Of a DNA stretch of 61,177 bases, positions 25,060 to 35,139 are shown one piece after another. The first letter of the stretch is position 1; each line of letters opens with the position of its first letter. This DNA is from CAZCGA01 sp964498075 (lineage in GTDB: Bacteria > Desulfobacterota > Binatia > HRBIN30): the NCBI GenBank assembly GCA_964498075.1, contig CAZCGA010000026.1:1-61177 (forward strand), written 5' to 3'. The translations under genes were made by a program, and so were the position numbers. Below the pieces are notes generated by a model. The model did no database searches, was not told the origin of the DNA, and worked only from the letters and a program-made list of their open reading frames with translations.

Positions 25060-25386
25060 CCGAGGTCGCGGTAGACCAGCGGTCTGCGGCGGTCCATGTT
25101 GCACCACCCGAATGCTCGTCGCCGGTGACGGTGGAACGCGCATAAGCGGTCGTCTCAGGATGATCAGCATGCCCCCACACAACGCACTCCAGGCCGACCG
25201 CGGCCGGAAGGAATGGCGCGCAGAGCCGCGTTTCAGCCGCGGTGGCTGAGCGCGGACCGTTTGGATGCGCGGCCTGTTCGCCATGCGCTTCGACGACCGC
25301 ATCGCGGACGCTCCTCCGACCGGAGTGTCGCGCGGCGTGGTTGACCGACGTGACGACCGGCGGTAGCGTTCGCAGCGACACGGACA
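25060..25386. other. Intergenic stretch with palindromic repeat-like sequence
   Basis: No gene is credible here. CCGCG at 25226-25230 pairs with CGCGG at 25251-25255 and an inner CAGCC / GGCTG pair sits between them, giving a compact 30-base hairpin. The preceding bases, ACAACGCACTCCAGG, translate to the NALQ-type peptide that turns up in many spurious short proteins, which from memory derive from dispersed repeats. The segment also must hold the promoter of the dioxygenase genes. Confidence 0.4.
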
Positions 25387-26625
25387 ATGGGTCAAGCCGA
25401 TCAGCACCTGCCGGAACGCTGGCCACAGGAGGGACTCCGTCGGATCCCATTCTGGGTATATTCCGACCCTCAAATCTACGAACGCGAGCAGGAACGCATC
25501 TTCGCGGGACGCAGCTGGTGCTACGTCGCACTGAGTGCCGAGATCCCGCACGCGGGCGACTTCAAACGGAGCTGCATCGGTGACAAGCCGGTCGTGGTGA
25601 CGCGCGACGCGGCCGGCGCCGTCCACGTGCTGGTCAATCGCTGCGCCCATCGCGGCGTGCAGTTCTGCCGCAGCGACTTCGGGAACACGCGGGAGTTCAT
25701 GTGTCCCTACCACCAGTGGACGTACAACCTGAAGGGCGACTTGCTGGCGGTGCCGTTCCGCCGTGGGCTGCGCCAGCAGGGCGGCATGCCCGCCGACTTC
25801 GCCTTGGAAGAGCACGGCCTGCAGACGTTACAGGTCACTCAACGTCACGGCGTGATCCTTGCCTCGTTCGCAGCCGACATGCCGCCGTTCGAGGAGTATC
25901 TCGGGCCGTCGATGCTGTGCTACTTCGATCGTATCTTCGACGGCCGCGAGCTGCGCGTGCTTGGCTACATGCGGCAACGGATCGGCAGCAACTGGAAGCT
26001 GATGTTCGAGAACATCAAGGACCCGTATCACGCCAGCTTGCTGCACGTGTTCCTGGTGACCTTCGGGTTGTTTCGCGCCGATCAACCGTCCGCGGTGAAG
26101 ATGGACGAGACCGGACGTCACGCCGCGCTGATTTCGAGCAAGGGCGAGCAGCGGGCCACCGAAGGCACGGCAGAGATGAAGTCCTTCTTTGCCGACTTCA
26201 CGCTGCACGATCCGCAGCTGCTGACGCCGGTGCGCGAGTTTCCCGGCGAGGCGACGGTGGTGATGCAGACCATCTGGCCGAACCTCATCGTGCAACAGCA
26301 ATTGAATACGCTGGCCACCCGCCAACTGGTGACCCGCGGCCCGCAGGCGTTCGAGCTGCTGTGGACGTTCTTTGGCTACGCCGACGACAGCGAGGAGATG
26401 ACCCGCATCCGCTTGCGGCAGGCGAACTTGATGGGACCGGCGGGGTTGGTGTCGGTCGACGACAGCGAGATGATGGAGTCGTCCCAGCTGGGTGTCAGCC
26501 GGTATCCAGAGGCCGCGGCCGTGATCGAGCTCGGGGGCCACGAATGTCACGACGAGCCGCACATGATCACGGAAGCTGCCATCCGGGGCTTCTACCGGTA
26601 CCATCGCGACGTGATGGGTTTGTAA
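25387..26625 (+). CDS. Rieske aromatic-ring dioxygenase, alpha subunit
   Basis: A 412-residue catalytic oxygenase subunit. The Rieske 2Fe-2S site is C86-x-H88 (NRCAHRG) and C106-x2-H109 (MCPYHQWTY). The mononuclear iron site is ENIKDPYHASLLH, with Asp212, His215 and His220. The general layout is closest to the salicylate 5-hydroxylase/anthranilate type. It would hydroxylate an aromatic acid, receiving electrons from a ferredoxin and reductase that are not encoded nearby. A beta-subunit gene follows at 27409, separated by an unrelated acetyltransferase gene. Confidence 0.9.
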   Translation: MGQADQHLPERWPQEGLRRIPFWVYSDPQIYEREQERIFAGRSWCYVALSAEIPHAGDFKRSCIGDKPVVVTRDAAGAVHVLVNRCAHRGVQFCRSDFGNTREFMCPYHQWTYNLKGDLLAVPFRRGLRQQGGMPADFALEEHGLQTLQVTQRHGVILASFAADMPPFEEYLGPSMLCYFDRIFDGRELRVLGYMRQRIGSNWKLMFENIKDPYHASLLHVFLVTFGLFRADQPSAVKMDETGRHAALISSKGEQRATEGTAEMKSFFADFTLHDPQLLTPVREFPGEATVVMQTIWPNLIVQQQLNTLATRQLVTRGPQAFELLWTFFGYADDSEEMTRIRLRQANLMGPAGLVSVDDSEMMESSQLGVSRYPEAAAVIELGGHECHDEPHMITEAAIRGFYRYHRDVMGL

Positions 26626-26635
26626 GCACCAACGT

Positions 26636-27409
26636 ATGCCGCGCCTCACGGATCCCGCTACCATCCGCACGATTCTCGAAAGCGATCGCCCGTGGGCGGC
26701 GTACGCTTTGGGCGACTTGGCGCCCGGTTTTTTCGAGCACTGTGAGTGGCATGCGCCCGCCTCGGAGCGGGCTCTGCTGCTCCTCTACCGCGGGCTCGTC
26801 CCTACTGTGCTGTTCACGGTCGGCGCGCCCGAGGAGGTGCGCTTCCTTCTCGATGAGATGAACGCCGTCGACGAACTGTTCCTCCACATCCGTCCGGACA
26901 TCCTGCCGCTGCTGGAGACCCGCTACCGGGTGCGGAATGAGACGCCGATGTGGCGCATGATACTCGACCCGGGGCGGTTTGAACCAGCAGCAACAGATGG
27001 CGTTGTGCGGCTCGGCTCCGACGACCTGCCGGCGCTGCAGCGACTCTACGAAGACGGCGACGCGCAGGGCGAGACCCCGGATTTCTTTTCCTCCGCCATG
27101 CTCGATGCGGGCGCATTCTTTGGCCTGCGCGACGGCGATGCGTTGATCAGTGCCGCCGGGACACACCTGGTGGCGCCATCGGAAGGAGTGGCCGCAATCG
27201 GCAACGTGTACACGCGGCGTGACCTACGCGGTCGTGGGCTCGCGCGCCGTGTGACCCGCGCGGTGACCGCAGCCTTGCTGCACATGCGCATCTCGACAGT
27301 GGCGCTCAGTGTCGCTCAGAACAACCACGCCGCCATCCGCGTGTATGAGCACCTGGGCTTCATGCGCTATTGTGCCTTCACAGAAGGCCGAGCTACGCGA
27401 GAAGGCTGA
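26636..27409 (+). CDS. GNAT acetyltransferase between dioxygenase subunits
   Basis: A 257-residue protein with an N-terminal domain (WAAYALGDLAPGFFEH, HIRPDILPLLETRYRV) and a C-terminal GNAT fold: IGNVYTRRDLRGRGLARRVT, with R-x-x-G-x-G for acetyl-CoA, followed by LSVAQNNHAAIRVYEHLGFM. The start is ten bases after the alpha subunit stop, and its stop shares a base with the beta-subunit ATG (TGATG), so it is truly embedded in the dioxygenase operon. It could acetylate an amino-aromatic substrate or product, but this is inferred only from position. Confidence 0.85.
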   Translation: MPRLTDPATIRTILESDRPWAAYALGDLAPGFFEHCEWHAPASERALLLLYRGLVPTVLFTVGAPEEVRFLLDEMNAVDELFLHIRPDILPLLETRYRVRNETPMWRMILDPGRFEPAATDGVVRLGSDDLPALQRLYEDGDAQGETPDFFSSAMLDAGAFFGLRDGDALISAAGTHLVAPSEGVAAIGNVYTRRDLRGRGLARRVTRAVTAALLHMRISTVALSVAQNNHAAIRVYEHLGFMRYCAFTEGRATREG

Positions 27410-27885
27410 TGCCGACGGAGCGGCGAGACCTGCGGTGTGAAGTCGAGGAGCTGTACGCGGCATACGTCGGATGCCTCGACGACGGCGAGCTCGAGCGGTG
27501 GCCGGAGTTCTTCGCGGATGCGTGCCTGTACAAAATCCTGCCGCGTGAAAACTTCGAGCGCGGGTTGCCGCTGGGGCTGGTCTTGTGCGAGAGCAAGGGC
27601 ATGCTGCAAGACCGGGTTGCCGCGCTCCGGCGCACCAGCGTGTATGCACCGCGGGCGCTGCGCCACCTGGTCACCAACTTCCGGATCATGGAAGAGGGCG
27701 GCGCGTTGCGAGTGCGCGCCAACTACGCCGTCTTCGAAACTCAGCCGGACGACGTCAGCAAGGTGTTCATTACGGGTAGGTACATCGATCTGTTGGTGCG
27801 TGAGGACGGGCAGCTGCGGTTCAAAGAGAAGCTGTGCGTCCTCGATGGGAATCTCATCCAGGGCTCGCTCATCTACCCGATCTGA
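27409..27885 (+). CDS. Aromatic-ring dioxygenase, beta subunit
   Basis: A 158-residue structural subunit of the cone-shaped SnoaL/NTF2-like fold. CEVEELYAAYVGCLDDGELE with RWPEFFADACLYKI, the conserved R-x-x-S-V-Y-A-P-R-A-L-R-H segment and FITGRYIDLLVREDGQLRFK match beta subunits of salicylate- or anthranilate-type dioxygenases. ATG 27409 overlaps the GNAT stop. It would form an alpha3beta3 complex with the product of the gene at 25387. Confidence 0.87.
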   Translation: MPTERRDLRCEVEELYAAYVGCLDDGELERWPEFFADACLYKILPRENFERGLPLGLVLCESKGMLQDRVAALRRTSVYAPRALRHLVTNFRIMEEGGALRVRANYAVFETQPDDVSKVFITGRYIDLLVREDGQLRFKEKLCVLDGNLIQGSLIYPI

Positions 27886-27925
27886 ACGCGCCGGGCAGGC
27901 AGTACAATGAAACGAGGAGGTCATC

Positions 27926-29476
27926 GTGGGAGCAATCGTTGAGACCAGTTACGGTAAAGTCCGCGGCACGGAGCAGGGCGGGGTGCAGGTCTTTCGCGGG
28001 ATACCATTTGCGCGGCCGCCGCTTGGCGCGCTGCGCTTCCGGCCGCCGCAGCGACCGGAAGCGTGGACGGGTGTGCGGGACGCGACTGTCTTCGGAGCGT
28101 CGGCATCGCAGAACGCCAGCGCCCTTGGGCCGATGCTCGGGTTCGACATCGGCGAGACGAGCGAGGACTGCCTCTTCCTGAACGTGTGGACTCCCGGAGT
28201 CGACGGGGTGCGGCGCCCGGTGCTGGTGTGGATCCACGGCGGCGCGTTCGTCATGGGCAGCAGCTCGCAGACGCTGTACGACGGCGCGACACTCGTCCGC
28301 CGCGGCGACGTCGTGGTCGTGACCATCAACTATCGTCTCGGCGCGTTCGGCTTTCTGCACCTCCAGGAGCTGTGTGGTGAGGCGCTGCCGTCGTCCGGCA
28401 ACGCAGGCATTCGCGATCAGATCGCGGCGCTCGAGTGGGTGCGTGACAACATCGCGGCCTTCGGCGGCGACCCGCACAAGGTCACCATCTTCGGTGAGTC
28501 GGCGGGCTCCATCAGCGTGGCTACGCTCTTGGGAACGCCGCGCGCGCAGGGGCTCTTCCATGGCGCCATCCTGCAAAGCGGGTCGGCGAACTTCGTTGCC
28601 TCACGCGCCCGCGCGAGCCGCGTTGCCGAAGCGCTGCTGCACGAGCTGAACATCCCTCCGGCGGAAGCGCACACGCTTGCGTCGGTGCCGGCCGACCGCA
28701 TCCTCGCTGCGCAGCAGCAGGTGTTCCTGGGGCAGCAGTCGCGCGGCCGCCCGCTCCCGTTTGTTCCGGTGGTCGATGGCGATGTCCTACCGCGGCACCC
28801 GTTCGATGCGGTGCGCGACGGACTGTCGAAGCATGTTCCCATGCTGATCGGCACGAACCTGGAGGAGATGAAGCTCTTCGGCCTCATGGACCCGCAGGTG
28901 CGCAGCCTCGATGAGGCGGGGCTGGTGAAGCGCTGCGAGCGGAACATCTCCGGCTGCGATGCGACCGGGGTGACGCATGGGCGGCGCGCCGTGGAGACGT
29001 ATCGGCAGGTGCGGGCGGCGCGCGGCGCCAGCACCGAGCCAGCCGAGCTGTGGTTCGCCATCGAGTCGGACCGGTCGTTTCGCTATCCGGCCCTGCGCCT
29101 CGCCGAGCTGCAGCAGGCGCAGCAGCCGCAGACTTATGCGTACCTGTTCACCTGGCCGTCACCGCTCATGGACGGCATCCTCGGCTCCTGCCACGCGTTG
29201 GACCTGCCGTTCGTGTTCGGCACCTTCAACGACCCGATGCTCGGCAGCTTCGTCGGCGGCGGTGCCGCCGTCGGCGTTTTGGCGGAGCGCATTCAGGACG
29301 CGTGGATCGCCTTCGCCCACACCGGCAGCCCGGGGCACGCCGGGCTCGGAGACTGGCCGGCGTACGATCCGGAACGGCGGGCGACCATGCTGCTCGACCA
29401 AGAGTGCCGCGTCGAGCACGCGCCGCTCGAACCGGAGCGCCGCTTCTGGGAGTTCTGGGACGGTATCATCGTCTAG
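27926..29476 (+). CDS. Type B carboxylesterase
   Basis: A 516-residue serine esterase of the carboxylesterase/cholinesterase family. QVFRGIPFARPPLGALRFRP, the oxyanion-hole motif WIHGGAFVMGSS, the nucleophile elbow IFGESAGSISVATLL, the acidic residue near GTNLEEMKLFG and the catalytic His in GSCHALDLPFVFGTF are all present. No signal peptide is seen, so it is probably cytoplasmic. The GTG start at 27926 has GAGGAGG upstream. Placed 40 bases after the dioxygenase beta subunit, it may release an aromatic ester for the dioxygenase. Confidence 0.92.
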   Translation: MGAIVETSYGKVRGTEQGGVQVFRGIPFARPPLGALRFRPPQRPEAWTGVRDATVFGASASQNASALGPMLGFDIGETSEDCLFLNVWTPGVDGVRRPVLVWIHGGAFVMGSSSQTLYDGATLVRRGDVVVVTINYRLGAFGFLHLQELCGEALPSSGNAGIRDQIAALEWVRDNIAAFGGDPHKVTIFGESAGSISVATLLGTPRAQGLFHGAILQSGSANFVASRARASRVAEALLHELNIPPAEAHTLASVPADRILAAQQQVFLGQQSRGRPLPFVPVVDGDVLPRHPFDAVRDGLSKHVPMLIGTNLEEMKLFGLMDPQVRSLDEAGLVKRCERNISGCDATGVTHGRRAVETYRQVRAARGASTEPAELWFAIESDRSFRYPALRLAELQQAQQPQTYAYLFTWPSPLMDGILGSCHALDLPFVFGTFNDPMLGSFVGGGAAVGVLAERIQDAWIAFAHTGSPGHAGLGDWPAYDPERRATMLLDQECRVEHAPLEPERRFWEFWDGIIV

Positions 29477-29525
29477 TCAGCCCGCGCGTGTAGTCCATCT
29501 GGCAGAGGCAATCGGAGGTTCGTTG

Positions 29526-32500
29526 ATGAAGCAACATTCGTTGAGGGTCGCGCTTTGCCGTCGCGGGCACGAGCACGACAGGCGGACCCGCAGCGCCGCC
29601 AGTGTTTCTGGTGCGCTGCCCCGATGGCTTCTGATGGTCTTGCTGGGCTGCGTCACGTTCACGCCCCGCGGCGCTGGCGCGGTGACCCTTTCCGGCACCG
29701 TTACATACGCTGGGTCGCGGGGAGAAGTGTCGCCTACGACGCCGATCAAGCTCTTCTTGTCCGACTATGACAGCCAAGGTGGCGAGCTCGACCATCCGGT
29801 CGACACGACTACCGTCAGCGCGAACGGCGGTACGTTCACGCTGAACGCGCCGACAGCAGGCAACTACTTCCTCTTGTATGAGCTGGACCTCGTTCCCGAT
29901 GTGCCCGGAGCGCCGGTAAACGTCGGCGAGCCGTTCGAGATCTACAACAACCAATTCGATGACCCTGGCAATCCGGTTCTCGTACCACAATCAAATCTGG
30001 ATCTCGCCTTTACCGACAAGAGCAGATTCTCCGGCGTCGCCGGCACGGTTACCTATCACGGCAACCTCGGAAACGCGTCTTCATCAGCTCCACTGCTTAT
30101 CGAGGACTTTACCGATCCGGGCCTCACGGACTCCATTGACTCCAGCCGCGCGGAGACCAGCAGTGGACGCTATGATATCCCCAGCCCGGGTACGACCGCT
30201 TCCAACGGTATCACCGTTTACCTCCGGGCCTTCTTCGATCTGAACGGCAATGACCAGCTCGATGCGGGCGAGCCGTTTCAGATCTACCAAGACAAGTGCA
30301 CTGGTTCAGGTGATGCCGTCGTGACCGGACCCGACCAAGCCACCATCAACTTCTCTTTCGGCGATGAGAGCCTGGGGGAGGCCTGTGCCACCCCCGCGTT
30401 GTCCAGCGCGTGCCCCGGCGATTGCGACGGGAACTCTGTGGTCACTCTCACCGAGCGCATCCGCGCGCTGAACATCGCTTTGGGTCTGGCCCCCGCGTCG
30501 GCGTGCCAGCCAGCCGACCTCGACAAAGACCTCGTGGTCAGCATCACGGAGCTGCTCACCACAGGCTGCCCAACACCGTCGGCAACATCGACACCCAGCC
30601 AAACACCGACGCGCACACCGACATCCACTCCCACACCGACACCCACTCTTACACCGACATGCACTCCTACACCGACGCCTCCGCCGCGGCTCGATTTCGA
30701 CGTCGAGATCAACCCCAACCCGGTTCAACCCGGAGAAGTCATGCAGGTCCTGATCACTGCGACGAACGCCGGGACAACCGAGCTACGTGCTGTCGAGATC
30801 GAGGCCGTGCTCCCAGACCAAGTGGCCCTCTTCAGTGCGAACCGTACGACCGGCGCGCCGGTAACCTGCGTGGGTGACGGCAACACGGCCGTCTGCTCTC
30901 CCGGGGAGAGAGTTGTGTGGACCGTTGGGACGATCACACCGGGAAGCGGCGTGACGGTCAGCATGCCTCCGGCGGTTGTCAGCGGAGCGGGTGCGCCGAC
31001 GGACGGAACGGCGATTCGCTTTGTGGTCAACGGCCGGGTTGGCGGAACCAATATATCCAATGCCGAGCGCACCGTCGTGGTCGTGGCGCAGAGACTGTTG
31101 GATCTGACGGTGGAGGAGGATACCGACCCGGTAGTGGCAGGGGCGCGGTTGAGCTACCAGCTGCGCTTCGGCAATCGGGCGGCGGCGACGCTGGCGCAGG
31201 GAGTCGTGCTGCGTCTGCCGCTGCCGGCCGGCGTGGATTTCGTCTCGGCGAGCGACGGCGGTTTGTTCAACGCGGCGTCGGGCGTGGTGGAGTGGACGTT
31301 GGGCACGCTGACCCCGGGGCAGACAGGAAGCCGCGCAGTGGTGATGCGGGTGGGCCCCGCGGTCCTCGACGGGACGGTGTTGCGCGCCGAGGCGACGATC
31401 GAGGACAGCAGCGGAGGGCGCACACGGGCGACCACCGACACGCGAGTAGAGGCGGGAGTGCCGTTGCACCTGACGCTGGAGCTCAACCCGGACCCGGTCC
31501 AGCCGGGCGAGCTGGTAGACGGCTTGCTGACGCTAACCAACACGGGTGCGGTGGCGCTGCAGGAGGTGACGGCTGAGGTGTTCCTCCCCGATGAGGTTGT
31601 CCTCTTCGGGACGAACCAGACCAGCGGCGCAAGCGCGAGCTGCATCGGCGACGGCAACCTCGCGGCGTGCTCGGCGCGCGAGCGGCTGGTGTGGACGGTG
31701 GGGACATTGGCGCCGGGCGCCGGTGTGACCCTGGGCGCGCCGCTCGGGCTGGCGACGGGCCTCAGCGTTGGGCGGGTGGTGACGTTCAATTCACGTGCGC
31801 AGGAAGCGTCCGGGTTCACGACGGCGGCGCGCCGCAGCCTGCGTGTCGAGAGCACGCGGGTGCTCGATCTGGCCATCGTGGAGGACGCGGAGCCGGTGGT
31901 GCCGAACCAGGCGCTGACGTATCGGCTGAACTTCGGCAATCGGGCGGCGGCGGCGCTGGCGTCAGGCGCGGTGCTGCACTTCCCGATTCCAGTGGGGGTC
32001 GACTTTGTTTCGGCCAGCGACAGCGGAGTGTTGAGCGCCGGCGGCGTCGTCGAGTGGACGCTGGGGACGTTGAACCCCGGGCAGACGGGGAGCCGCGACG
32101 TCGCCGTGCAGGTGGCCGGCGCGGTACAGAACGGGGCGGTACTCCGGGCGGCGGCCTCGATCGAAGACAATACTGGGCGGCGTACGCGTGCGGCGGTGGA
32201 GACGCGAGTACAGGCGGGAGTGCCGTTGCACCTGACGATGGAGTTGAACCCTGACCCGGTGCAACCAGGCGAGCTGGTGAATGGCTTACTGACGGTGACC
32301 AACACGGGGCCGATCACGCGGCTCGGCGTCGAGGTGGAGGTGTTCATTCCGGATGAGGTTGCGCCGTTCACGACCAATCGGACCAGCGGGGCGAGCGCGA
32401 GCTGCAGCGGCGACGGCAATCCCGCGGTGTGCTCGGCGCGCGAGCGGCTGGTGTGGACGGTGGGGGCGTTGCCGGCGGGGGTCGGGGTGACCCTGGGCAC

Positions 32501-35062
32501 GCCGCTCGGGCTGGCGACGGACGTCAGTGTTGGGCGAGTGGTGACGTTCAACGCGCGCGCCGACGAGACCAGCGGGCTCACGGCGGCGGCGCACGGCAGC
32601 CTGCGCGTCGAGAGCAACCGGGTGCTCGACCTGGCCATCGTGGGGGACGCGGAGCCGGTGGTGCCGAACCAGGCGCTGACGTATCGGCTGAACTTCGGCA
32701 ATCGGGCGGCGGCAGCGTTGGCGCCAGGCACGGTGCTGCGCTTCCCGGTTCCCGCCGGTGTCGACTTTGTTTCCGCCAGCGACGGCGGCCTGTTGAGTGC
32801 CGCCGGCGTCGTCGAGTGGACGCCAGGGACGTTGAACCCCGGGCAGACGGGGAGCCGCGAGGTAGCCGTGCNNNNNNNNNNNNNNNNNNNNNNNNNNNNN
32901 NNNNNNNNNNNNNNNNNNNNNNNNNNNNNNNNNNNNNNNNNNNNNNNNNNNNNNNNNNNNNNNNNNNNNNNTGGACGCCAGGGACGTTGAACCCCGGGCA
33001 GACGGGGAGCCGCGAGGTAGCCGTGCAAGTGACCGGCACGGTGCAGAACGGAGCGGTACTCCGGGCTGGGGCGGCGATCGAAGACAACACGGGGCGGCGT
33101 ACGCGTGCGACGGCGGAGACGCGAGTACAGGCGGGAGTGCCGCTGCACCTGACGATGGAGCTGAATCCGGATCCGGCACAGCCGGGCGAGCTGGTCAACG
33201 GCCTGTTGACGGTGACCAACACCGGGCCGATCGCGCTGCTGGGAGTCGAGGTGGAGGTGTTCATTCCGGATGAGGTTGCGCCGTTCACGACCAATCGGAC
33301 CAGCGGGGCGAGCGCGAGCTGCAGCGGCGACGGCAATCCCGCGGTGTGCTCGGCGCGCGAGCGGCTGGTGTGGACGGTGGGGGCGCTGCCGGCGGGGGTC
33401 GGGGTGACCCTGGCCGCGCCGCTCGGGCTGGCGACAGACGTCAGCGTTGGGGGGCGGGTAGTGACGTTCAACGCGCGCGCCGATGAGACCAACGGGTTCA
33501 CGGCGGCGGCGCGCCGCAGCCTGCGCGTCGAGAGTAGCCGCGTGCTCGACCTGGCCGTGGAGGAGGACGCGGAGCCGGTGGTGCCGAACCAGGCGCTGAC
33601 GTATCGACTGAACTTCGGCAATCGGGCGGCAGCAGCGTTGGCGCCAGGCACGGTGCTGCGCTTCCCGGTTCCCGCCGGTGTCGACTTTGTTTCCGCCAGC
33701 GACGGCGGCCTGTTGAGTGCCGCCGGCGTCGTCGAGTGGACGCCAGGGACGTTGAACCCCGGGCAGACGGGGAGCCGCGAGGTAGCCGTGCTAGTGAAGG
33801 GCACGGTGCAGAACGGAGCGGTACTCCGGGCTGGGGCGGCGATCGACGACAACACTGGGCGGCGTACGCGTGCGGCGGTGGAGACGCGAGTGCAGACGGG
33901 AGTGCCGTTGCACCTGACGATGGAGTTGAACCCGGACCCGGTGCAGCCGGGCGAGTTGGTGAACGGTCTGCTGACGGTGACCAACACCGGGCCGATCACG
34001 CTGCTCGGGGTGGAGGTGGAGGTGTTCATTCCGGATGAGGTCGCGCCGTTCACGACCAATCGGACCAGCGGGCCGAGCGCGAGCTGCAGCGGCGACGGCA
34101 ATCCCGCGGTGTGCTCGGCGCGCGAGCGGCTGGTGTGGACGGTGGGGGCGCTGCCGGCGGGAACCGGCGTGACCCTCGGGACGCCGCTTGGGTTGGCCAC
34201 CGACGTCAGCGTCGGGCGCGTGGTGGCGTTCAACGCGCGCGCCGATGAGGCCGGCGGGTTCACGGCGGCGGCGCGCCGCAGCCTGCGCGTCGAGAGTAGC
34301 CGGCTGCTCGATCTGGCTGTCGATGAGGACGCGGACCCGGTGGCCCCGGGAGGAGAGCTGTCCTATCGACTCAGCTTCGGGAACCAGTCGACGACCACCG
34401 CGGCGCAGGGGACACTGTTGCGCCTGGCTCTACCGGCAGGCGCGGAGTTTGTATCCGCGACCGACGGTGGTGCGTTCATTGCCGGCGGCGTCGAGTGGAT
34501 GCTGGGGACCTTGAACAAGGGAGATGCGGGAAGCCGCGAGGTGGTCGTGCAGGTCGACGCTGCATTGCCGAGCGGCGCCGTACTCTGCGCGGCGGCGACC
34601 ATCGACGATGACTCCGGGCGGCGCACACGCGCGACGGTGGAGACGCGAGCGCAGGCGGGGGTACCGTTGCCTCTCACGATCGAGGTGACCCCCGACCCAG
34701 CGCAACCGGGCGCGTTGCTGAGCGGGATGTTGACGGTGAAGAACACCGGGCCCATAGCCTTGCTGGGGGTGCAGGTGGAGGTATTCCTGCCGGACGAAAT
34801 CGCTCTCTTCGCGACAAACCAAACCAGCGGAGCGAGCGCGACCTGCATCGGCGACGGCAATCCGGCGGCGTGCTCGGCGCGCGAGCGGCTGGTGTGGGCG
34901 GTGGGAACGCTGGCGTCTGGAGGCATGGCGCAACTTACCATGTCGCCCCATTTTCAGGCCGCCGTCGTGCCGGGCCGCGTGGTGACGTTCAACGCCCGGG
35001 CGGCCGAGAACGGCGGCGTCTCCACCGCCGCGCGCCGCAGCATCCGGGTGCAGACGCCGTAG
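29526..35062 (+). CDS. Giant secreted repeat protein with dockerin-like segment (spans scaffold gap)
   Basis: Starts at ATG 29526 with a long signal peptide (PRWLLMVLLGCVTFTPRGAG). A domain of two related beta modules follows, then two EF-hand-like loops, DCDGNSVVTLTE and DLDKDLVVSITE, as in type I dockerins. After a TPT-rich linker come repeats of about 254 residues, each with two DUF11-like beta domains (for example LNFGNRAAAALA, VEWTLGTLNPGQTGSR, GVPLHLTMELNPDPVQPGEL, CSARERLVWTVG). The conserved L-D-L-(A/T) repeat start recurs at 31098, 31863, 32625, 33545 and 34307. If the ends flanking the gap are overlapped, the frame is open throughout and the protein has about 1,793 residues. It ends RRSIRVQTP with no anchor. 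Probably an exported adhesin or surface-layer-like protein. Confidence 0.8.
32872..32971. other. Scaffold gap of 100 N within the repeat gene
   Basis: The 55 bases before the gap (32817-32871) are identical to the 55 bases after it (32972-33026). Contig ends sharing exactly 55 bases point to a k-mer overlap left by a de Bruijn assembler. Collapsing the overlap removes 155 bases, restores a single frame, and gives a repeat spacing of 765 bases against 762 elsewhere; the extra codon is visible as SVGGRVV near 33450. So the real gap is probably zero or a whole number of repeat units. Confidence 0.85.
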
Positions 35063-35139
35063 GCTCAGACACGTTGACCGCCGGGATGGATATGGCTGAA
35101 GTGCTCCGACACGTTGCTGGCTGAAGGGAGGATCGCCCG

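Noticed and set aside
32817..33026. Frameshift or duplicated 55-base segment in the repeat protein
   Set aside because: Explained by a contig-end overlap beside the 100-N placeholder, not by biology.
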